DNA of 17,146 bases, taken from positions 1 through 17,146 of the forward strand of contig SLLY01000009.1 of assembly GCA_007133845.1 (NCBI GenBank). Direction: 5' to 3'. Position numbers and translations under genes: made by a program. Under the pieces are notes generated by a model that saw only the letters and a list, made by a program, of their open reading frames with translations, had not been told where the DNA came from and did not search any database. Numbering within the stretch: position 1 is the stretch's first letter; each line of letters starts with the position of its first letter. This DNA comes from Candidatus Woesearchaeota archaeon. Lineage in GTDB: Archaea > Nanobdellota > Nanobdellia > CSSed11-243R1. Below are positions 7,510-13,507 of the stretch, piece after piece.

Positions 7510-7769
7510 AAATAAAGAAAGCGGCAGAAATAGAAATGAAAAGAATGAAAGAAATATTTGATAATATTTCGATAAAAAATACAGATAAAGCAGACGAATT
7601 TTATTCATTTGCCGAGAATTATTTTGAGGATGGAAAGTATTTTTTTGAAAAAGAAAAATATGTCGAATCCTTTGAAGCTTTCATTATAGCTTGGGCCTAT
7701 TTAGATATAGGCATAAAATTAAAATTTTTTAAGCCGGATAAAATAGTTAAGAAATATTTTACTTCTTAA
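7506..7769 (+). CDS. DUF357 family protein
   Basis: An 87-residue all-helical protein matching the archaeal DUF357 family. The characteristic second helix pair is present: AENYFEDGKYFFEKEKYVESFEA followed by AWAYLDIGIKL (this stretch is residues 36-71). No enzymatic residues are evident; the helical hairpin resembles HEPN/TPR-like packing and the function is unknown. Translationally coupled to the HD gene (ATGA overlap, 7506-7509). Its last 11 bp overlap the end of the convergent iscU gene. Confidence 0.8.
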   Translation: MKIKKAAEIEMKRMKEIFDNISIKNTDKADEFYSFAENYFEDGKYFFEKEKYVESFEAFIIAWAYLDIGIKLKFFKPDKIVKKYFTS

Positions 7770-8139
7770 TTTTGTGTTTTTTATTGTAATTTTTTATTGC
7801 ATCTTTTAGCGCGTCCTGAGCCAAGACAGAACAATGTATCTTATTCTTTGGAACATCTTCTACATTTTTAAGCAAGTCTTGCGCTTTTATTTTGGATGCG
7901 TATTCCAAAGTTTTTCCTTTAGTCAATTCGGTAAGTATTGAAGTCATAGCAATTGCTACAGCACATCCAAGAGTTTGAAATTTTATATCTTCTATTTTGT
8001 CATCTTTCACTTTTAGATATATTTTCATGGTGTCTCCACAAACAGAATTCCCTACTTTTCCAATAGTGTCAGGATTTTCCATTTCTCCCAAATTCCTCGG
8101 ATTTTTGAAATGTTCCATAATCATTTTTGAGTATTTCAT
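7759..8139 (-). CDS. iscU: IscU-type Fe-S cluster scaffold protein
   Basis: A 126-residue NifU_N/IscU scaffold on which [2Fe-2S] clusters are built. Ligands are C34 and D36 (NSVCGDTM), C59 (TLGCAVAIAMTS) and H102-C103 (NKIHCSVLAQDALKDAI). The 43-residue C59-C103 spacing equals that of E. coli IscU, without the insertion typical of SufU. The LPPVK chaperone motif of E. coli IscU is VPKNK here, so HscA-type recognition is unlikely. I start at ATG 8139: MKYSKMIMEHFKNPRN aligns with MAYSEKVIDHYENPRN of IscU, and a GGTGG lies just upstream. A GTG at 8148 would add three residues. Last gene of the sufS operon. Confidence 0.92.
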   Translation of the reverse strand: MKYSKMIMEHFKNPRNLGEMENPDTIGKVGNSVCGDTMKIYLKVKDDKIEDIKFQTLGCAVAIAMTSILTELTKGKTLEYASKIKAQDLLKNVEDVPKNKIHCSVLAQDALKDAIKNYNKKHKIKK

Positions 8140-8173
8140 CTTTTCCACCCACAGTTTCTCATCTTTTCCACCC
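8136..8173 (-). repeat. Two 15-bp direct copies at the IscS-C-domain/iscU junction
   Basis: GGGTGGAAAAGATGA occurs at 8159-8173 and again at 8136-8150. The upstream copy encodes the last four codons and stop (GWKR*) of the preceding gene. The second spans the GTG and ATG start candidates of iscU and provides a GGGTGG ribosome-binding-like element. This is probably a short tandem duplication with an 8-bp spacer. Confidence 0.75.
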
Positions 8174-8494
8174 CGAAATATTTCTCAAAGTTTCAACACC
8201 TTTTTTTATTGAATCAAAAATGTTTTTAACATCTTTTTCAGTAAAATCTTTTTTCCATTTTACGACAAGTGAAGAGTGTGCTTGCTCTCTAGTTAATTCA
8301 TCATTTTTATTATATTCTTTCAAACAAGGAGATTCAGTTGTTGCTTCTATATCCGAATCCTTTAAAATTAGTGAAAGCGCTTCACCTTCAACACCCCCAA
8401 ACCAAAATCCAATCAAATCTTTTTCTAAAGTTTTAAATTTATAACTACCTTCTATTTCAAGTACTTTTTTTATTAATTCTTCCTTTAAATTCAT
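8159..8494 (-). CDS. Stand-alone protein resembling the IscS/NifS C-terminal domain
   Basis: A 111-residue protein that would pass as hypothetical, but residues 29-109 follow the C-terminal small domain of IscS-type cysteine desulfurases as I recall it. GFWFGGVEGEALSLILKD compares with SFNYVEGESLIMALKD of E. coli IscS. TTESPC57 falls at the active-site loop SSGSAC328. QAHSSL falls at LAHSSI, FTEKDVKNIFDSI at the FTTEEEIDYTIEL helix, and LRNISGW at LRDLSPLW. The PLP lysine and large domain are absent. It lies between sufS (ATGA overlap) and iscU. In IscS this domain carries the persulfide cysteine and docks IscU, so it could be a persulfide carrier or a docking adaptor. The C57-to-AHSS loop is about six residues shorter than in IscS. 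Homology is by eye; function is inferred. Confidence 0.65.
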   Translation of the reverse strand: MNLKEELIKKVLEIEGSYKFKTLEKDLIGFWFGGVEGEALSLILKDSDIEATTESPCLKEYNKNDELTREQAHSSLVVKWKKDFTEKDVKNIFDSIKKGVETLRNISGWKR

Positions 8495-9675
8495 TTTAAA
8501 CCATCCACTATTTCTTCCAATTTTTTTATGAATATGTCAATTTCTTTTTTTGTGTTATAAAAGTAAAAGGAAATTCTTGCAGAAGAATCAATACCTAATT
8601 TTTGATGCATTGGCATAGCACAATGATGTCCACTTCTTATGCAAATATTATTGCTATCCATTATACCTGCAACACTTTCAGAATCGATTCCTTTTATATT
8701 GAATGAAATTATGCCGCATCGTTTTTTATGATTTTTAGTTCCATAAATTTCTACACCCTTCATTTTTTTCATTTTTTGAAGAGCATATTTTACAAGATTT
8801 TGTTCGTGTTTCCATATGTTATTCAATCCCACATTTTTAAGATAATTTATCGCTGCTGAGAATCCAACAGATCCTGCTATGTTAGGGGTGCCCGCTTCAA
8901 ATTTCCACGGAATTTCACAAGATTCAAACTTTTCAAAGTCAACACTTTCAATCATATCCCCACCACCCAGAAAAACATCCATTTTTTCAAGAAGTTCTCT
9001 TTTTCCATATAAAACTCCAATTCCTGTAGGTCCGCACATTTTATGAGATGAAAATACTAGAAAATCACAGTTCATCTTTTGAACGTCTACTTTTTTATGA
9101 GGAACTGATTGAGCCGCATCAACAACAAATATTATATTGTTCTTTTTCGCAATTTTTCCTATTTTATTAACAGGATTTATTGTTCCTAGAAAATTTGAAA
9201 TATGTGGACAACTTATGACTTTAGTGTTTTTTGTTATTAGTTTTTCAATCGCATTTATTTCTAATTCTCCATTATTATTTACTGGAATATATTTTATTCT
9301 TACACCTTCAAGCATCATCCAAGGAACCATATTCGAATGGTGCTCCATCTCTGTTAAAATTATTTCATCACCTTTTTTTAATTTCAAGCTTTTTGAAATT
9401 AAATTTATAGATTCTGTTGTGTTTTTTGTAAAAATTATTTCCCTCCAAGATTTTGCATTTATAAATTCCGCTGTTTTTTCGTGAGCTAAAGTGTATAATC
9501 TTGTCGCATCCTCAGAAATTTTGTAAACTCCTCTATGAACATTTGCACAACCTCTTTCATAAAAATTTTTTATATCCTCTATAACTTGTTTTGGTTTTTG
9601 TGTTGTAGATGCATTGTCTAGGTAAATTATCTCGTTCTTTAAAAATGGAAAATCTTCCATAATTTTTTTATTCAT
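8491..9675 (-). CDS. sufS: SufS-type (group II) cysteine desulfurase
   Basis: A PLP enzyme that takes sulfur from L-cysteine as an enzyme persulfide for Fe-S clusters and tRNA thiolation. With ATG 9675 it has 394 residues, normal for SufS. Visible are YLDNASTTQKP near 18-28, H112-H113 (MEHHSNMVPW), D186 and Q189 (VVDAAQSVPH), the PLP lysine K212 (SSHKMCGPTGIGVLYG), FEAGTPN, and the active cysteine C352 in RSGHHCAMP, then SARISFYFYNTKKEID. The RSGHHC context marks group II. An upstream in-frame ATG at 9732 would add 19 residues without family counterpart. The start overlaps the PadR gene end by 8 nt (GATGAATAA) and the stop overlaps the IscS-C-domain gene (ATGA), so the genes are coupled. Confidence 0.95.
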   Translation of the reverse strand: MNKKIMEDFPFLKNEIIYLDNASTTQKPKQVIEDIKNFYERGCANVHRGVYKISEDATRLYTLAHEKTAEFINAKSWREIIFTKNTTESINLISKSLKLKKGDEIILTEMEHHSNMVPWMMLEGVRIKYIPVNNNGELEINAIEKLITKNTKVISCPHISNFLGTINPVNKIGKIAKKNNIIFVVDAAQSVPHKKVDVQKMNCDFLVFSSHKMCGPTGIGVLYGKRELLEKMDVFLGGGDMIESVDFEKFESCEIPWKFEAGTPNIAGSVGFSAAINYLKNVGLNNIWKHEQNLVKYALQKMKKMKGVEIYGTKNHKKRCGIISFNIKGIDSESVAGIMDSNNICIRSGHHCAMPMHQKLGIDSSARISFYFYNTKKEIDIFIKKLEEIVDGLK

Positions 9676-9964
9676 CTTTATAACCACATTTTCCACATAC
9701 ATATTTTTCAAATATGTCGTTGTAGACTTCACAAAAATCTATACAAGCTTTTTTGAGAATTTTTTTACCTTTATCCGTTATCTCGTACTCTTTTTTTCTT
9801 TCCAATTTAAGTGAATCAATCAACCCATTCTTCTCTAACGAATTTAAAAGAGGGTATATTGTCCCCTGATTTGTTTTAATCTTATCCATTAATTCATACC
9901 CATGACAAGATTTTTTACTTATAATCCAAAGTACTTTCAATTGAAGCATTGTTAAGTTTATCAT
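9668..9964 (-). CDS. PadR-family regulator with cysteine-rich C-terminus
   Basis: A 98-residue winged-helix regulator. HGYELMDKI (21-29) and GTIYPLLNSLEKNGLI (34-49) are the PadR hallmarks. The wing and C-terminal helix follow (KKEYEITDKGKKIL). It has five cysteines: C20, C74, C78, C90 and C93, the last two as VCGKCGY at the end. A C-x3-C plus C-x2-C set could bind a metal or Fe-S cluster or act as a thiol switch. ATG 9964 is chosen because the PadR fold begins there and a TATA box sits 28 nt upstream; the longer frame to 10150 runs over the metallopeptidase gene. As first gene of the sufS operon, overlapping sufS by 8 nt, it is a good candidate for controlling Fe-S assembly. Confidence 0.85.
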   Translation of the reverse strand: MINLTMLQLKVLWIISKKSCHGYELMDKIKTNQGTIYPLLNSLEKNGLIDSLKLERKKEYEITDKGKKILKKACIDFCEVYNDIFEKYVCGKCGYKDE

Positions 9965-9970
9965 ATGTAG

Positions 9971-9990
9971 AATTTCGACATATTGAAATT
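9971..9990. promoter_or_regulatory. Candidate PadR operator (palindrome)
   Basis: AATTTC-N8-GAAATT is a perfect 6-bp inverted repeat with an 8-bp centre (GACATATT on the plus strand). It lies between the TATA box and the ATG of the padR-sufS operon and overlaps the TATA edge. PadR dimers typically bind palindromes with about this spacing at their own promoters, so autorepression is likely. Binding itself is not shown. Confidence 0.55.
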
Positions 9991-9998
9991 TATAAATC
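9986..9998 (-). promoter_or_regulatory. TATA box of the padR-sufS operon
   Basis: GATTTATAAATTT on the minus strand is centred about 28 nt before the ATG at 9964. It overlaps the stop codon of the upstream metallopeptidase gene (9990-9992), so the Fe-S operon can be transcribed separately from the genes before it. Confidence 0.6.
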
Positions 9999-10373
9999 TT
10001 TTCTTTCTTTATATTTTTTATAAAGTTTTTCAACCCTTCTTCTTGTAACGTAATTTTTATGATGTTTAAATCCTCCACCCATATTGAAAGGTATATGCAG
10101 TAGTTCGTGAATGAGTGTTTTTTCTTTTTCTTCTTCTGAAAGTTTCTCATATTTTTCAGAAATCATTTCTATTATATAGTGAGAGTCTATCTCAAGAATA
10201 TCTTGCCATATTTTTGAAAGTCCGTAACATCTAGCTATAGTACTTTTTGCTTTAGAACCGTAACTTTTTACACATTTGACTCTCGAAATATCTATATGGT
10301 TCATGTCTAATTTTTCAACTATTTTTCTCATTTTTTGATTTAATTCTGGAGAATTAAAATATTTTATAGCCAT
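9990..10373 (-). CDS. Small HELLH zinc metallopeptidase (putative phage-metallopeptidase type)
   Basis: A 127-residue protein with the zinc motif H89-E-L-L-H93 (LIHELLHIPFNMGGGFKHH) and further histidines at 104-105 as likely third ligand. The preceding block (RVKCVKSYGSKAKSTIARCYGLSKIW, residues 31-56) and YIIEMISEKYEKLSEEEK agree with the family known as putative phage metallopeptidase (PF18894 type), which also occurs in archaeal chromosomes. No signal peptide, so cytoplasmic. Substrate unknown; members often sit near informational or stress genes. It starts 1 nt after the cupredoxin stop codon, hence is co-transcribed with it. Confidence 0.8.
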   Translation of the reverse strand: MAIKYFNSPELNQKMRKIVEKLDMNHIDISRVKCVKSYGSKAKSTIARCYGLSKIWQDILEIDSHYIIEMISEKYEKLSEEEKEKTLIHELLHIPFNMGGGFKHHKNYVTRRRVEKLYKKYKERKDL

Positions 10374-10374
10374 T

Positions 10375-10746
10375 TTATTTCACAATTATTGTTCCTCTCA
10401 TACCCGGATTAAATTCACAACTATAAACGTATATTCCTTTCTCAATAAATCTATGCGAAAATCTACCTCCTGGATTTAAAACATTACTTCTAAATTCGAT
10501 TCCATTAATTCTGTGCTTTTGATTTCCTCTATTTATCCAAAGAACTACATTACCAGAATAAATTTCAATTTCTCCAGGCACAAAAGTTTCATCACTTATT
10601 ATTATTGTAAAATCTCCTGTATGAGGATCATCCGAAGCTAACAGTTTAGCTCTTTCTGAAGAAGGAATCATTATTAGATATATTATCATAAATGCAATTA
10701 AGCATAAGAATATTGCAGCTGTTAATATATATCTCTTTGTTGCCAT
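10375..10746 (-). CDS. Membrane-anchored cupredoxin-like protein with altered copper site
   Basis: A 123-residue protein with an N-terminal membrane anchor (about residues 6-27) and an extracytoplasmic cupredoxin domain (about 45-123). Domain features are FVPGEIEIYSGNVVLWIN, H78 (NQKHRINGIEF), RFSHRF, and the ligand loop YSC110EFNPGM116RGTIIV. Plastocyanin-like proteins use C-x2-H-P-x-M in this loop; here the histidine position is N113. H78, C110 and M116 remain. It may bind copper with an altered site, bind another metal, or be purely structural. Located between the ThiI-like gene (10-nt gap) and the metallopeptidase gene. Confidence 0.85.
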   Translation of the reverse strand: MATKRYILTAAIFLCLIAFMIIYLIMIPSSERAKLLASDDPHTGDFTIIISDETFVPGEIEIYSGNVVLWINRGNQKHRINGIEFRSNVLNPGGRFSHRFIEKGIYVYSCEFNPGMRGTIIVK

Positions 10747-10756
10747 AATTATTTTA

Positions 10757-11617
10757 TTAATTTAATATATAAAAACTTAATTCAGAACTTATTGAAGGAT
10801 AAAAAATTGGCAATTCTGAAACATTTTCGAATTTGGCCATTTTACTTTTTTCCAAAACTATCGCCTTTGCATCTTCCATTTTAGCAATTTTTTTTAAATC
10901 CTCAAAATTAAATTCTTCCATTTCAATAATTTTCATACTTTCTTTAAAATGATAATATTGTTTTTCAAATTTTTTTGAAAATTCGTGCAAATATTTAATT
11001 TTTCCAGCAAGTATTATTTCACAACCTCTTCTCGCCATTAAAAAAGCATTTTTTTCAGATTCTTTTTTCTCTGAAATATAACAAAGAACTTTTCCTTGAG
11101 TTCCTATTGGAAGTCCTCCATATCCCTCATAAAATTCAGAAAATACATACGCGTCATTTTCATTTATTTCAAAACAGATATTTAATTCGTAATTGTTCAA
11201 ATCTACTTTTGCATTCATATTTTCAACTATATGTGCTCCTATCTCAGAACTTATCTCCATAGAAGTTAATGGAAATTTTTTATCTCTTCTTGTTGTTGTA
11301 ATTCTGAATTTTTTTCCAACATTTTTTTTATAAATTTTAATTGCATATTCTTTCATTTCAGTTAAATTCGGAGAAATAAATTCGGCTGGAGAATAAGAAA
11401 CAATCCCAAAAACATTTTTAAAAATTTTCAATGCTCCTTTTATATCACTGCACCAAACATATATTCTTCCTCCAACTTTAGAAATTTTTTCTATCTCTAT
11501 ATTGTTATTTACAAGAGCCCTAGATAAATTATCTATCAAGATATTTTCAAATTCCTTTCTAACCCATCTAGATTTTATACCTATTTCACCATATCTTACT
11601 ATTATTACATTTTCCAT
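10757..11617 (-). CDS. ThiI-like THUMP protein with degenerate PP-loop
   Basis: A 286-residue relative of ThiI, the tRNA 4-thiouridine synthetase. The N-terminal ferredoxin-like region (IIVRYGEIGIKSRWVRKEFE) and THUMP domain (to about residue 165) are well preserved. The junction to the catalytic domain, YGGLPIGTQGKVL at 166-178, is also typical. Where ThiI has the ATP-binding SGGIDSPVA, this protein has SEKKESEKNA (182-191), then resumes with FLMARRGCEI. The rest is short, about 85 residues, and lacks the normal catalytic-cysteine regions. It should still bind tRNA but probably cannot adenylate it. Possible roles are a tRNA-binding cofactor or a decaying gene; the frame is intact, which argues against recent decay. 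Confidence 0.82.
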   Translation of the reverse strand: MENVIIVRYGEIGIKSRWVRKEFENILIDNLSRALVNNNIEIEKISKVGGRIYVWCSDIKGALKIFKNVFGIVSYSPAEFISPNLTEMKEYAIKIYKKNVGKKFRITTTRRDKKFPLTSMEISSEIGAHIVENMNAKVDLNNYELNICFEINENDAYVFSEFYEGYGGLPIGTQGKVLCYISEKKESEKNAFLMARRGCEIILAGKIKYLHEFSKKFEKQYYHFKESMKIIEMEEFNFEDLKKIAKMEDAKAIVLEKSKMAKFENVSELPIFYPSISSELSFYILN

Positions 11618-11618
11618 G

Positions 11619-11864
11619 TTAATCCTTTAAAGCTGTTTTAATACTATATACAATACATGCAATTGAAATAGCAGAAAACACAATTAAAAACATTTTGAAA
11701 GTACTCCCAATTTCTAAATAAATATTTCCAATTACGAAAAAAACCCAAATAATCATTAATGAAAAAACAGAACTAAAAAATATTAAAAAGCATTTATCCC
11801 TTTCATCCAATTTTCCTTCTTCTAAAAAAGAAAAAACACCCATTTTAATACATAATTCACTCAT
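11619..11864 (-). CDS. Small two-helix membrane protein
   Basis: An 81-residue protein with two hydrophobic segments, near residues 26-47 and 57-76, after a charged N-terminus (FLEEGKLDERDKC). No family recognised. It is the first gene of the minus-strand run and ends 1 nt before the ThiI-like ATG, so the two are probably co-expressed. Divergent from the thioredoxin-fold gene across a shared TATA element. Confidence 0.6.
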   Translation of the reverse strand: MSELCIKMGVFSFLEEGKLDERDKCFLIFFSSVFSLMIIWVFFVIGNIYLEIGSTFKMFLIVFSAISIACIVYSIKTALKD

Positions 11865-11894
11865 TTTTAAAATGTTTGTGGTTTATGAGTTAAG

Positions 11895-11904
11895 TTTATA
11901 AAAA
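11895..11904. promoter_or_regulatory. TATA element shared by divergent genes at 11864(-) and 11937(+)
   Basis: TTTATAAAAA reads as TTTATAAA in both directions. It is about 33 nt from the minus-strand ATG and about 38 nt from the plus-strand ATG. On the plus side a GGGTG (11925-11929) lies 7 nt before the ATG as a possible ribosome-binding site. Confidence 0.5.
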
Positions 11905-11936
11905 AGGGTTTTGTCATTATTAATGGGTGTATAATT

Positions 11937-12938
11937 ATGACTAAAAAAGATAAAGAAGATGAATTTAAAATATCTATACCAAAGAATAAACTTTTCAAAA
12001 TTATTGGTGTATTCATTGCCGTTGTAATTTTGATGGTTGCTGCAGGTTCAATCACAGGATACTTTTCCTTTGGATTGAAAAGCCATAGTGGTGTAGAAGA
12101 AAAAACATTGAATTTCGTAAATACATATATGATGTATCCTGGAATGGAAGCAGAAATTATTGATTCTACCTTTGAAAATGGAATGTATAAAATAAACATA
12201 TTATTTGCAGGAGAATCTATCGATTTGTTTGTTACTGAAGATGAAAGATACTTGTTTTTAGATTCTATAGACATGGAAGATGAAGAAGAGCTACGAGATA
12301 TGTTAGGCGATGATGTTGAAATAGATACAGAAGTCCTTGAAAGGAAAGTAGAAACACAACAAGAAATAGAACAAAAAACATTGGATTTCATAAGAGAATA
12401 TTTACTTATCGAGCCAAATACACAAGTAGAATTTATTGAAACAAACTTTGAAAATAATTTATATGAAATGTTTTTTGATATAGAAGGAGAAATAATTGAA
12501 GTTTTTGTCAGTGAAGATGGAAGATACATGTATCTAGGTCCAATAGACATGGATATGGATATGGATGCAATGATGCCAGAACAACCAGCAACCGAACCAA
12601 CAGAATATGTAGAATACGACATAGGAGAAGAAATTAAATACAATGAAAACGGACAATTAATCATTCATTATTTCTATGCAGAAACATGTCCATATTGTAC
12701 AATGCAAAGAGAAGTTTTAGATGATTTAGAAGAAGATTATGGAAATGAAATAGAAATTATTTCATATAATACTGCTGAAAGCGAAAATTCTCAACTTGTT
12801 CAACAAATGGCAGCAATGCACGGAGTTGCAGCAAGAGGAGTTCCAATGACTTTTATAGGCGGTGAAGCTTTCACAGGACTTTCAGATTACGGAGTTCTTG
12901 AAGCACATATAGTGAACTGTATAGAAACAGTTTGCTAA
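11937..12938 (+). CDS. Membrane-anchored thioredoxin-fold protein with CPYC and a duplicated N-terminal domain
   Basis: A 333-residue protein with a basic N-terminus, one membrane segment (about 21-43) and an extracytoplasmic remainder. Two tandem copies of a roughly 60-residue domain follow: EEKTLNFVNTYM...VTEDERYLFLDSIDME (54-114) and EQKTLDFIREYL...VSEDGRYMYLGPIDMD (145-206). Next is a DMDMDMDAMM linker, encoded by GATATG repeats near 12549-12567, and a proline/glutamate spacer. The C-terminal thioredoxin fold (about 238-333) has C251-P-Y-C254 and the cis-proline P303 (RGVPMTFIGG), plus a second pair C328/C333. It is probably a thiol-disulfide oxidoreductase or isomerase for exported proteins. 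The duplicated domain resembles N-terminal modules of archaeal and bacterial DsbA/DsbC-like proteins, but I cannot name it. Confidence 0.85.
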   Translation: MTKKDKEDEFKISIPKNKLFKIIGVFIAVVILMVAAGSITGYFSFGLKSHSGVEEKTLNFVNTYMMYPGMEAEIIDSTFENGMYKINILFAGESIDLFVTEDERYLFLDSIDMEDEEELRDMLGDDVEIDTEVLERKVETQQEIEQKTLDFIREYLLIEPNTQVEFIETNFENNLYEMFFDIEGEIIEVFVSEDGRYMYLGPIDMDMDMDAMMPEQPATEPTEYVEYDIGEEIKYNENGQLIIHYFYAETCPYCTMQREVLDDLEEDYGNEIEIISYNTAESENSQLVQQMAAMHGVAARGVPMTFIGGEAFTGLSDYGVLEAHIVNCIETVC

Positions 12939-12941
12939 TTT

Positions 12942-13208
12942 TTATTTTATTTTTTTATAAATTCTTTTTATTATTTCTCTAGATTCTTTTTCATTTTTAT
13001 TTCTTATTATTATTTTTCCATTTTTGAATACATTTAATGTGTGTTCTTTTTTTGCTATTATCAAATCATTTAATAAAAGTTCTATTTTATATCCTTCTTT
13101 TATTAGAATTTCCTTTATGCTTTTTAAATCAAATTCAACGTCTTCAAAATTTGCCTGAAATGCCACATTAGTTTTACAAGGCTTAAAAACAAACAATTCT
13201 TTCTTCAT
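12942..13208 (-). CDS. Small protein resembling a single TBP-type repeat
   Basis: An 88-residue protein. From residue 13 the order of elements resembles one half of the archaeal TATA-binding protein: NVAFQANFEDVEFDLKSIKE compares with the NVVASVDLG...LDLEKV strand and helix, and TLNVFKNGKIIIRNKNEKES with the TLIFRSGKMVCTGAKSEEE strand pair and helix. The C-terminal helix is basic (REIIKRIYKKIK). No DNA-binding phenylalanine pair is evident, so promoter binding is not implied. The fold assignment is by eye and may be wrong. Coupled by an ATGA overlap to the gene upstream and convergent, 3 nt apart, with the thioredoxin-fold gene. Confidence 0.55.
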   Translation of the reverse strand: MKKELFVFKPCKTNVAFQANFEDVEFDLKSIKEILIKEGYKIELLLNDLIIAKKEHTLNVFKNGKIIIRNKNEKESREIIKRIYKKIK

Positions 13209-13456
13209 TTTTCCACGATTCTAACAGGACTTTCTCCCCATTTATAATCTATCAATCTTTTTTCAAGTTCCTTTTTCCATTTTCTCAAATCTAAATCATC
13301 AGGTTCAAATATGAGGACAACTTCTTCGGTTTCGGCATAAATTCTAAGTACATTTCCATTTTCAGATATGTCTAAATTTATGTAAAATTCAGCATTTTCT
13401 AATTTAGAAAATTCTTCTTCAAATTCATCCCAATCGTAAATTATTTTTCCTTCCAT
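13205..13456 (-). CDS. Small acidic protein of unknown function
   Basis: An 83-residue acidic protein (many D and E in residues 8-50) with predicted strands (FYINLDISENGNVLRIYAE, VVLIFEPDD) and a C-terminal Lys-rich helix with WKKELEKRL. No motif or family recognised. It starts a two-gene unit with the TBP-repeat-like gene (4-nt overlap), so the two products may act together. A TATA-like element lies 26 nt upstream of the ATG. Confidence 0.6.
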   Translation of the reverse strand: MEGKIIYDWDEFEEEFSKLENAEFYINLDISENGNVLRIYAETEEVVLIFEPDDLDLRKWKKELEKRLIDYKWGESPVRIVEK

Positions 13457-13476
13457 ATTGTTTCAAAAGAACTTTT

Positions 13477-13486
13477 TTGTTTAAAT
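13477..13486 (-). promoter_or_regulatory. TATA box for the two-gene unit ending at 12942
   Basis: ATTTAAACAA (minus strand), centred about 26 nt before the ATG at 13456. One base beyond it begins copy 1 of the 20-bp direct repeat. Confidence 0.4.
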
Positions 13487-13487
13487 C

Positions 13488-13507
13488 ATTATTGGAATTA
13501 ATGGACA
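13488..13507 (+). repeat. 20-bp direct repeat, copy 1 (left edge of PIN/RHH cassette)
   Basis: ATTATTGGAATTAATGGACA, identical at all 20 positions to the copy at 14266-14285. The two copies bracket the PIN and RHH genes exactly, suggesting insertion or recombination boundaries. Confidence 0.85.

Noticed and set aside
9676..9732. 19-residue N-terminal extension of SufS
   Set aside because: It lies within the PadR C-terminus and has no counterpart in SufS proteins.
9965..10150. N-terminal extension of the PadR frame upstream of ATG 9964
   Set aside because: It overlaps the metallopeptidase coding region and adds a lysine-rich run without PadR similarity; TATA box and operator fit the ATG at 9964.
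11867..12664. 265-codon open frame antisense to the thioredoxin-fold gene
   Set aside because: Its product is a low-complexity Ser/Ile string that is just the reverse complement of acidic GAA/GAT-rich codons; the opposite frame has clear domains.
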